From contig DMZT01000039.1 in the NCBI GenBank assembly GCA_003484865.1, forward strand, positions 1 through 12,905: a stretch of DNA of 12,905 nt, written 5' to 3'. A program made the translations under genes and the position numbers. This DNA is from Stenotrophomonas sp. (lineage in GTDB: Bacteria > Pseudomonadota > Gammaproteobacteria > Xanthomonadales > Xanthomonadaceae). Of this stretch, positions 1-5,565 are shown one piece after another (positions within the stretch are counted from its first letter, which is position 1; the number at the start of each line of letters is the position of its first letter). The notes under the pieces are model-generated. The model worked only from the letters and a program-made list of their open reading frames with translations, was not told where the DNA came from and made no database searches.

Positions 1-269
1 TGCTGCTGGGCCGGCGGCAGCGCCGCCACGCGCGCCGCCGCGGCGCGGACACGGGCACGCTCGCTTTCGGTCATGGCCTGCCAGGCGGCATAGCGGCTGC
101 GCAGCTCGCGCAGCTGGGCCGGATCCAGCGCTGCGGGGGTGGTCGGGATCGCCGGTGCAGTGGCACTGGCCGGCGCCGGCACCGCGAGCGGCACCTCCAC
201 CCGGCTGGGGGCGGCGATGGCCGCACTGGAAAGCCCGAGGGCGATCAGCAGGAAGACAGGCTTACTCAT
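1..269 (-). CDS. DUF3106-like exported protein, C-terminus cut by window edge
   Basis: The frame opens with ATG at 269 and stays open to base 1, giving 89 complete codons. It begins MSKPVFLLIALGLSSAAIA, a short positive start and a hydrophobic core ending in an A-x-A-like site. This looks like a Sec signal peptide cleaved near residue 19-20, so the protein is probably periplasmic. A Pro/Ala-rich linker follows, then a segment from about residue 55 (LRSRYAAWQAMTESERARVR) with the Trp and Glu-Arg spacing of the DUF3106 family. No biochemical function is established for that family. The start overlaps the end of the upstream sigma-like gene by 8 bases (ATGAGTAA), which indicates translational coupling and a shared operon. 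The signal peptide and overlap are seen directly; the family name is from pattern memory on a partial sequence. Confidence 0.75.
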   Translation of the reverse strand, partial: MSKPVFLLIALGLSSAAIAAPSRVEVPLAVPAPASATAPAIPTTPAALDPAQLRELRSRYAAWQAMTESERARVRAAAARVAALPPAQQ

Positions 270-1266
270 CGGCGGCAGCCGTCTCCAGGCCGGCGGTAGC
301 GGGTTCGGGGCGGCTCGGCTGGGCCTGGGATTCATCCACGGGCACGGGGCCACCCGCAGCAAACCATGCGTACAGATCGGCATCGCGGGCGGTCGGCAGA
401 TCCGGATCGGCCAGCATCGCCGCGTCCGTGGCCGCGTAGGGCGAGGCGGTCGGCGCCACGGTCGGCAGGTCGGCCGCCGGCAACGCTTCGACCGTGACCG
501 GGCCGGCATCGGCGACGGCACCTTCGGGGGTATCGGCCATGGGCTCGCCACCCTGACGGGCGTGTTTCCACCACGCCGCGCCGCCGAGCAGCACGCCGGC
601 AGTGACGGCCACGATCAGCACGCCCTTCCACGGGAAACGACGGCCGCGCTGGCGCTTGAGCGGACGGCGCTGGGTGGGGGCATCGGACTTGACCGGCGTG
701 CGCCAGGAGGCGGTATCGGGTTGCTGGCTGGCCGGGGCCGCCACCGGTTGCTGCAGGCGCTGCAGCCGGCTGGCGGGCAGATCGCGGATACGCAGCTGGA
801 CCTGCTCGGCCAGCGCGCGCCAGCCGGCGGCATCCGGGTTGCCATGGGCATCGCGCGGGCAGGCATCGGCCAGTGCGTGCTGGTAGTCGGCCATCGGCAG
901 ATCCAGGATCTGCGCGGCCGCGGCTTCATCCAGCCCGCCACCGATCCGCAGCACAAAGGCCAACCGCGCCGGCGGGGTCAGCCCGGCCAGGTGCTCCAAG
1001 GGGGCAGGCCAACGGCCTGCGGCCGGCTCGCGCAACGGCGCGCGGTGCACCAGCAGCGACCAGAACCGCTCCGGCCACTGGGCCATGGGCAGATCGCTGG
1101 CGATGCCGGCGAAGGCGCGCATGACGGCGACCAGCGCCTGTTCGGCGACGGTCGGGTCGCCGCACTGCAGCTCGGCCACGACCAGGGCGCGGCGTTCAAC
1201 GCCACGGAGAAACGCCGACAGCGCGCCGGCTGCGGTAGAAGAAACGGGGGCGGGCGCAGCCGTCAT
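262..1266 (-). CDS. ECF-sigma-like protein with a C-terminal transmembrane helix
   Basis: This encodes 334 residues. The ATG at 1266 was chosen because GGAG lies 5 bases upstream; an in-frame ATG at 1431 would add 55 residues that look like translated leader. Residues about 25-75 resemble a degenerate sigma region 2: a GD followed by AEQAL, then AF and W..RFW.LL. Residues about 90-135 resemble region 4: L..L.PPARLAFVLR, then GL.E.AAAQILDLP. After a basic stretch (about 199-214, KRQRGRR) comes one hydrophobic helix at about 215-233, then an acidic Pro/Ala-rich tail of about 100 residues. If the orientation follows the positive-inside rule, the sigma-like part is cytoplasmic and the tail periplasmic. 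The gene overlaps the DUF3106-like gene by 8 bases. It may be a membrane-tethered regulator rather than a working sigma factor, because the core motifs are weak. The sigma relationship is inferred; the topology is visible. Confidence 0.8.
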   Translation of the reverse strand: MTAAPAPVSSTAAGALSAFLRGVERRALVVAELQCGDPTVAEQALVAVMRAFAGIASDLPMAQWPERFWSLLVHRAPLREPAAGRWPAPLEHLAGLTPPARLAFVLRIGGGLDEAAAAQILDLPMADYQHALADACPRDAHGNPDAAGWRALAEQVQLRIRDLPASRLQRLQQPVAAPASQQPDTASWRTPVKSDAPTQRRPLKRQRGRRFPWKGVLIVAVTAGVLLGGAAWWKHARQGGEPMADTPEGAVADAGPVTVEALPAADLPTVAPTASPYAATDAAMLADPDLPTARDADLYAWFAAGGPVPVDESQAQPSRPEPATAGLETAAADE

Positions 1267-1565
1267 AGCAACTCCATCATTGTGTGGAAATGATAGCGAT
1301 TGCGTCACTCCAGCGGCGCGCGGATGTTCATTTCCTGTGAGCGGCCACGCTCCGCAAAGCCTTCCGGCGCAAAAGGTTGTGCACAGCACCACGCAAAACC
1401 GGGGTAGAACCACACGTGAGCCCCACGTCAAGTCTGTTTCAACTTTGTTTCACAGCTATGTTGTTGTTTTTATTGCTTATTGTTGCTTGGCTATTTTTTG
1501 ACCAACCTGAGCAGAACGTCGGAAGTTCCTGACGCAAGGCGGTCACATACGCAGTGGCACACAGA

Positions 1566-1590
1566 CTTATCCACAGAAGATGTGGATAAG
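1566..1590. promoter_or_regulatory. Pair of perfect DnaA boxes in inverted orientation
   Basis: TTATCCACA at 1567-1575 and its exact reverse complement TGTGGATAA at 1581-1589 each match the strong E. coli-type DnaA box. With the flanking C and G they form perfect 10-base inverted arms around a 5-base spacer (GAAGA). There is no T-run next to them, so an intrinsic terminator is unlikely. The site begins 138 bases before the preferred priA start. Possible roles are DnaA control of priA, or a DnaA titration or reactivation site analogous to datA or DARS. DnaA binding is inferred from consensus only. Confidence 0.7.
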
Positions 1591-1667
1591 CCTGAATCTC
1601 CAATCAAGTCGGATATTTAGGTGGGATTTATGATTGGGCGCGCACCCGGTTGAGACGGTGAATGGGC

Positions 1668-1697
1668 GTGATCCGCTCCGCCCCTGCCCGCTACACT
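1668..1697 (+). promoter_or_regulatory. Candidate promoter giving a leaderless priA transcript
   Basis: TACACT at 1692-1697 matches 4 of 6 positions of the -10 consensus. Six bases separate it from ATG 1704, which puts the expected transcription start at the A of the start codon. A weak -35-like GTGATC at 1668-1673 sits 18 bases upstream. The ATG has no Shine-Dalgarno sequence, which agrees with a leaderless mRNA. An alternative is a promoter at TATGAT 1629-1634 combined with the in-frame ATG at 1662. Confidence 0.4.
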
Positions 1698-1703
1698 GGC
1701 CCG

Positions 1704-3884
1704 ATGACCTCCTCGTCTTCGACCCTGCGCGTCGCCCTGCCGGTGCCGCTGCCGCACTTGTTCGACTATGCCCCGCCGCCCGGGCCAGCCCCGGACCCGG
1801 GGATGACCGGGCAGCGGGTCCGGGTGCCGTTCGGCTCGCGGGAGCTGATCGGCGTGGTGGCCGGGATCGGCCAGGTCGAGGACCCGGGCAGCCTGCGTGC
1901 CGCGATCGAGTGGATCGACACCACGCCGCTGGTGACCGGTGAGCTGTGGCGCTCGCTGCAGTGGCTGGCGCGCTACACCCATGCCCCGCTGGGCGAGGTG
2001 ATCAGCACGGCCCTGCCCGGTCCGCTGCGGCGGGGTGAGGCCGTGCCGGACACCCATCAGTGGGGCTGGCAGCTGACGGCGGCCGGCCGCGACCCGCAGC
2101 CCAAGCTGCGCAGCGGTACCCGCCCGCAACGTCTGGCCGAGTGCCTGGCCGAGGGCGTGGTGAACGAAGACCGCCTGGATACCTTGATGGACGACTGGCG
2201 CAGCGCGGCCCGGTCGCTGGCCAAGCGCGAGCTGGTCGAACGGATCGCGCTGGCGCATTCACCGGCCATCGCCTCGCCGGCAAGCGGCCCCGCGCCCAAC
2301 GCCGAACAGGCCGAGGCGATCGCCGCGATCACCGCCGCCGACGGTTTTGGTGCCTTCCTGCTCGATGGCGTGACCGGCAGCGGCAAGACCGAGGTCTACC
2401 TGCAGGCGATCGTCTCCTGCCTGGCACGCGGCAAGCAGGCGCTGGTGCTGGTGCCGGAGATCGGGCTGACCCCGCAGACGCTGTCGCGCTTCCGCAACCG
2501 CCTGGGCATTCCGGTGCATGTGCTGCACTCGGGCTTGAACGACAACGAGCGCGCCCGCGTGTGGGCCGCCGCCGCGCGGGGCGAAGCACAGGTCATCGTC
2601 GGCACGCGCTCGGCGGTGTTCACGCCACTGCCGCATGCGGGCCTGATCGTGATCGACGAAGAGCACGACGGCAGTTACAAACAGCAGGACGGCATCCGTT
2701 ATCACGCGCGCGATTTCGCGCTGGTACGCGCCAAGGCACTGGACGTCGCCGTCGTGCTCGGCAGCGCCACGCCGTCGCTGGAATCGCTGCACAACGCGCA
2801 TGCCGGCCGTTACACCCACCTGCGCCTGAAGCAGCGCGCCGGCGCAGCGCGCCCGCCGGTGGTGCGCGTGCTCGATGTGCGCAAACGACCGTTGCGCGAT
2901 GGGCTCTCGCCGGAAGTACTGGCCGGCATCACCCAGCATCTGCAGGCCGGGCACCAGGTGCTGGTGTTCAAGAACCGCCGCGGTTATGCGCCCGTGCTGC
3001 TCTGCCATGACTGTGGCTGGACCGCGCCGTGCCAGCGCTGCGATGCGCCGATGACCGTGCATGCCGGTGGCCGGCGCCTGCAATGCCACCATTGTGGTGC
3101 GCGCCAGTCCGCGCCGCTGGCGTGCCCGGACTGCGGCAGCCTGGCGCTGCAGCCGCAGGGCATCGGTACCGAACGGCTGGAAGAACATCTGGTCGAGGCC
3201 TTCCCGGAGTTTCCGGTGATCCGCATCGACCGCGGCACCACCGGCAAGCGCGATGCGCTGGAAACCCAGCTGGCCTTGCTGGGCGATCGCGCGGGGATTC
3301 TGGTCGGCACGCAGATCCTGGCCAAGGGTCACGACCTGCCGAAGCTGACCCTGGTGGTAGTGGTCGGCATCGATGAAGGTCTGTTCTCGGCCGACTTCCG
3401 CGCCAGTGAAAAGCTCGCCCAGCAGCTGATCCAGGTCGCCGGCCGCGCCGGGCGTGCGGTGGATGCCGGCGAGGTCTGGCTGCAGACCCACCACCCGGGG
3501 CATCCCCTGCTGGAGACGCTGGTCAACGGCGGCTACCACGCCTTTGCCGATGCGGAGCTTCAGCAGCGCGAGGCGGCCGGTTTCCCGCCGTTCGCGCACC
3601 TGGCGCTGCTGCGTGCCGAAGCGCAGCAGGTGGAGCATGCCAACGCGATGCTCAGTGCGGTGCGCGCGTTGATTCCCGACGATGCCGCGGTGGAACGCTA
3701 CGGCCCGATGCCGGCACCGATGCCCCGCCGCGCCGGCTACCAGCGCACCCAGCTGCTGCTGTCCTCACCCGCGCGACGCCCACTGCATGGGGTGCTGGAC
3801 CAGGTGACGCCGCAGATCTCCGCGCTGCCGCAGGCACGCAGGGTGCGCTGGTCGCTGGATGTGGATCCGATGGATCTGTACTAG
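1704..3884 (+). CDS. priA: Primosomal protein N' (PriA), replication-restart 3'-5' helicase
   Basis: PriA recognises stalled or repaired forks and loads the replicative helicase through PriB/DnaT/DnaC-type partners. This frame gives 726 residues, close to the E. coli length. The N-terminal DNA-binding region (about 1-190) begins LRVALPVPLPHLFDY. The helicase core has Walker A at 222-229 (GVTGSGKT, Lys228) and a DEEHD box at 318-322. A zinc-binding insert has eight Cys at 434, 437, 443, 446, 461, 464, 474 and 477, with the spacing seen in E. coli PriA. Later helicase motifs are GIGTERLEEHL, GTQILAKGHD and QVAGRAGR. ATG 1704 is preferred because homology-like sequence starts right after it and a -10 element sits six bases before it. 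ATG 1662 is an in-frame alternative adding 14 unlikely residues. All key residues are intact. The gene stands alone and ends at a two-hairpin repeat. Confidence 0.97.
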   Translation: MTSSSSTLRVALPVPLPHLFDYAPPPGPAPDPGMTGQRVRVPFGSRELIGVVAGIGQVEDPGSLRAAIEWIDTTPLVTGELWRSLQWLARYTHAPLGEVISTALPGPLRRGEAVPDTHQWGWQLTAAGRDPQPKLRSGTRPQRLAECLAEGVVNEDRLDTLMDDWRSAARSLAKRELVERIALAHSPAIASPASGPAPNAEQAEAIAAITAADGFGAFLLDGVTGSGKTEVYLQAIVSCLARGKQALVLVPEIGLTPQTLSRFRNRLGIPVHVLHSGLNDNERARVWAAAARGEAQVIVGTRSAVFTPLPHAGLIVIDEEHDGSYKQQDGIRYHARDFALVRAKALDVAVVLGSATPSLESLHNAHAGRYTHLRLKQRAGAARPPVVRVLDVRKRPLRDGLSPEVLAGITQHLQAGHQVLVFKNRRGYAPVLLCHDCGWTAPCQRCDAPMTVHAGGRRLQCHHCGARQSAPLACPDCGSLALQPQGIGTERLEEHLVEAFPEFPVIRIDRGTTGKRDALETQLALLGDRAGILVGTQILAKGHDLPKLTLVVVVGIDEGLFSADFRASEKLAQQLIQVAGRAGRAVDAGEVWLQTHHPGHPLLETLVNGGYHAFADAELQQREAAGFPPFAHLALLRAEAQQVEHANAMLSAVRALIPDDAAVERYGPMPAPMPRRAGYQRTQLLLSSPARRPLHGVLDQVTPQISALPQARRVRWSLDVDPMDLY

Positions 3885-3892
3885 GCCGGCAG

Positions 3893-3913
3893 GTGCCGAC
3901 CGTTTGTCGGCAC
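3893..3913. repeat. SMAG/REP-like stem-loop, first of a pair
   Basis: GTGCCGAC (3893-3900) and GTCGGCAC (3906-3913) form a perfect 8-base stem with a CGTTT loop, starting 8 bases after the priA stop codon. It closely resembles copies at 10768-10788 and, in reverse orientation, at 10803-10823. It lies between two converging genes and may act as a bidirectional mRNA 3'-end or terminator. Confidence 0.75.
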
Positions 3914-3916
3914 GAG

Positions 3917-3940
3917 GTAGTGCCGGCCGCTGGCCGGCAC
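3917..3940. repeat. SMAG/REP-like stem-loop with GTAG end, second of the pair
   Basis: GTAG at 3917-3920 leads into GTGCCGGCC (3920-3928) and GGCCGGCAC (3932-3940), a perfect 9-base stem with a GCT loop. The same core recurs at 10851-10874. The GTAG end plus GC-rich palindrome is the hallmark of the SMAG repeats of Stenotrophomonas maltophilia. Such elements are REP-like and are thought to be mobilised by RAYT-type proteins encoded elsewhere; none is in this window. It ends 5 bases before the GST stop codon on the other strand. Confidence 0.8.
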
Positions 3941-3945
3941 CCCGA

Positions 3946-4566
3946 TCAGGTCAACGCCGTCATGACCCCACGCTGGTACGCCGGCCGCTGCTTCAGCCGT
4001 TCGTACCAGGCGGCCAGATGCGGCAGGTCCGGCCGCTGGATCGGCATCTCGAACCAGGCATAGATGAAGGCGCCCAGCGGGATATCGCCCATCGCGAACT
4101 GCTCACCGGACAGATACGGCTGCCGCGACAAGGCCTCATCGGCCATGGCCAGCAACTCGCCCGAGCGCACCAGTGCGGCAGCGATGCGCGCCTCATCCCG
4201 ATCAGCGGGCGCGGTCCGCAACGTGCCCCAGAACAGATCGCGGAACACGCCGGCGAAGGTCGAGGTGGTCCAGTCCATCCACTTCTCCGACTGCGCGCGC
4301 GCCACCACGTCCTCCGGGTACAGCGTGCCCAGCGCGTAGCGCGCGCAGAGATAGCGCACGATCGTGTTGGATTCCCACAGCGGCAGGCCCTGGTCCTCGA
4401 TCACCGGCACCAGCCCGTTCGGATTCATCGCGCGGTACGCCGGCGACTGCGTGCCACCGAATGCACCGCCGACTTCGATCGACTGGTAGGGCGCACCGAT
4501 CTCCTCGGCACACCACAGCACTTTGCGCACGTTGCTGGAATTGCGACGGCCCCAGATTTTCAGCAT
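3946..4566 (-). CDS. Glutathione S-transferase family protein
   Basis: This 206-residue protein has the usual length and two-domain build of cytosolic GSTs. The N-terminal thioredoxin-like half (about 1-78) has a Ser-rich active-site stretch at 9-11 (N-S-S), the cis-Pro motif NPNGLVPVIED at 48-58 (Pro54) and the glutathione gamma-glutamyl-binding pair Glu65-Ser66 in ESNTIVRYL. The all-helical C-terminal half includes FAMGDIPLG (157-165), with the Asp of the helix-capping motif. The probable role is conjugation or glutathione-dependent chemistry on an unknown substrate. ATG 4566 has GAGAG 7 bases upstream. The gene lies 74 bases downstream of the NYN gene on the same strand, so the two may be cotranscribed, although nothing links them functionally. 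It ends at the palindromic repeat pair shared with converging priA. Confidence 0.92.
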   Translation of the reverse strand: MLKIWGRRNSSNVRKVLWCAEEIGAPYQSIEVGGAFGGTQSPAYRAMNPNGLVPVIEDQGLPLWESNTIVRYLCARYALGTLYPEDVVARAQSEKWMDWTTSTFAGVFRDLFWGTLRTAPADRDEARIAAALVRSGELLAMADEALSRQPYLSGEQFAMGDIPLGAFIYAWFEMPIQRPDLPHLAAWYERLKQRPAYQRGVMTALT

Positions 4567-4640
4567 GATCGGACTCTCGTATCGGGCGATGCGCGGCACG
4601 GGGCGCGCGGTGCGGATACGATACGCCCAACGGCGGGCTG

Positions 4641-5402
4641 TTACTTCGTCGCCTTCGCCGCACTCTTCTTCGGCAGCGCGCGCACATACGTCGATTTGCC
4701 GTCCTTCTTCATCTCGAACAGGCCGGTCGCGGCCAGCAGATCGCTGAGTTTGCCGTACCCGTAATTGCGCGAATCGAAGGAGGCCTGGTTGCCGATCTGG
4801 CTGCCGACCGGGCCCAGGTGTGACCAGCCATCCTCGGCTTCGGCCGAGGTCACCGCGCGGCGCAGCATCTGCACCAGGCGGGTGTCGTTGCGCAGCTCCG
4901 GGCCGCTCTTGCGCGGGCGGGTTTCCTCGTTGTCCTGCTCCACTTCCTGATCGGCCGCATGCGACTGACCCAGGGCTTCGATGTAGGTGAACTTCGAGCA
5001 GGCGTTGACGAACGGCTCGGGCGTTTTCTTTTCGCCGAAGCCGTACACCTTCACCCCGTCGGTCAGCAGGCGCATCACCAGCGGGGTGAAATCCGCGTCG
5101 CTGGAGACGATCGCAAAACCGTCCAGATTGCGGGCGTACAGCATGTCCATCGCGTCGATCACCATGGCCATGTCCGAGGCGTTCTTGCCGCGGCTGTAGG
5201 CGAACTGCTGGATCGGGCGGATCGCGTATTCGTGCAGCACCGATTCCCACCCTTTCAAGCGCGGACTCTTCCAGTTGCCGTAGGCGCGGCGGACATTGGC
5301 CACGCCATAGCGGGCGACTTCGGCCAGCACCGCATCGATCTTGGACGAGGGCGCGTTATCGGCATCGATCAACAGGGCGATGCGCTTTTCCGGTTCGGAC
5401 AT
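4641..5402 (-). CDS. NYN-domain (PIN-like RNase) protein with C-terminal LOTUS/OST-HTH-like domain
   Basis: This encodes 253 residues from ATG 5402, preceded by AGGAG at a 6-base distance. Residues about 7-142 are a NYN (LabA/DUF88-type) domain: ALLIDADN with Asp13 and Asp15, then GKNASDMAMVIDAMD with Asp77, then AIVSSDADFTPLV with Asp102 and Asp104, then KVYGFG. These acidic residues form the expected metal-binding nuclease site. An acidic linker (about 146-166) leads to residues about 170-243, which look like the OST-HTH/LOTUS fold seen in related bacterial NYN proteins, where RNA binding is predicted. A Lys-rich tail (245-253, KKSAAKATK) ends the protein. The likely role is a cytoplasmic RNA-processing enzyme of unknown target. 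It is divergent from the NADH dehydrogenase gene across a repeat-rich spacer. The family call is confident; the substrate is unknown. Confidence 0.92.
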   Translation of the reverse strand: MSEPEKRIALLIDADNAPSSKIDAVLAEVARYGVANVRRAYGNWKSPRLKGWESVLHEYAIRPIQQFAYSRGKNASDMAMVIDAMDMLYARNLDGFAIVSSDADFTPLVMRLLTDGVKVYGFGEKKTPEPFVNACSKFTYIEALGQSHAADQEVEQDNEETRPRKSGPELRNDTRLVQMLRRAVTSAEAEDGWSHLGPVGSQIGNQASFDSRNYGYGKLSDLLAATGLFEMKKDGKSTYVRALPKKSAAKATK

Positions 5403-5428
5403 CTCGGTCTCCTGGGCGGGATCGGATC

Positions 5429-5475
5429 GGCCATCGGGCAAGTGCGATGGCCCCTGAACCCAGTATCGGCCATCG
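5429..5475. promoter_or_regulatory. Three alternating complementary 8-mers upstream of the NYN gene
   Basis: GGCCATCG occurs at 5429-5436 and 5468-5475, and its reverse complement CGATGGCC at 5445-5452 lies between them. The middle copy can pair with either neighbour but not both, with loops of 8 or 15 bases. In the minus-strand RNA the pairing nearer the gene would sit about 15 bases before the AGGAG of the NYN gene. It could be an RNA switch or a protein-binding array. No transcription start is mapped, so the 5475 copy may lie outside the transcript. Confidence 0.45.
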
Positions 5476-5497
5476 ACGTGAACATCGCGCTTCACGT
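5476..5497. promoter_or_regulatory. 22-base interrupted palindrome, operator-like
   Basis: ACGTGAA (5476-5482) and TTCACGT (5491-5497) are perfect 7-base inverted arms separated by 8 bases, the geometry of a dimeric repressor or activator site. It lies between the divergent NYN and NADH dehydrogenase genes, 68 bases before the latter's start. The regulator is unknown. The palindrome itself is directly visible; its function is inferred. Confidence 0.45.
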
Positions 5498-5565
5498 GCG
5501 ACCATGGGCCGCATCACGAGACGACCTGCGCCGCCCCCCCGCCGGCGCCCGCCAAGGAGTGAAGC

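Larger units (their letters stand above)
1267..1703. other. Divergent intergenic region with AT-rich island and DnaA-box-like sites
   Basis: This 437-base stretch separates the minus-strand sigma-like gene from plus-strand priA and carries no convincing gene. Bases about 1437-1500 are strikingly AT-rich for this genome, with T-rich runs on the plus strand. Five 9-mers within zero or one mismatch of the DnaA-box consensus TTWTNCACA lie at 1283-1291 (minus), 1377-1385, 1446-1454, 1567-1575 (plus) and 1581-1589 (minus). Promoters for both flanking genes should lie here. A TATGAT at 1629-1634 and a TACACT at 1692-1697 are candidate -10 elements for priA. I see no clear promoter for the minus-strand gene; TTGACG at 1431-1426 is only a weak -35 candidate. 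Confidence 0.7.

Noticed and set aside
139..1293. A 384-codon plus-strand frame opposite the sigma-like gene
   Set aside because: It is Gly/Arg-rich low-complexity sequence typical of an antisense shadow. The minus-strand frame has a ribosome site, transmembrane helix and overlap-coupled neighbour.
1566..1590. The inverted repeat as an intrinsic terminator
   Set aside because: It has no U-run, lies between divergent genes where no transcript should end, and each arm is an exact DnaA box.
1283..1590. The chromosomal origin itself
   Set aside because: In this family the origin is expected near dnaA, and no dnaA, dnaN, rpmH or gyrB is present. The evidence supports a DnaA-binding cluster only.
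2259..3638. A 459-codon open frame antisense to priA
   Set aside because: It is a shadow of priA codon bias. No motif or sensible composition is present, and priA itself has every catalytic residue intact.
4579..4622. GTATCG/CGATAC inverted repeat between the NYN and GST genes as a terminator
   Set aside because: The arms are only 6 bases with a loop over 30 bases and no U-run, so it is not convincing.
5534..5540. A run of seven C before ndh as a phase-variation tract
   Set aside because: The run is short, lies in a GC-rich leader outside the coding frame, and has no promoter spacing that its length would obviously alter.
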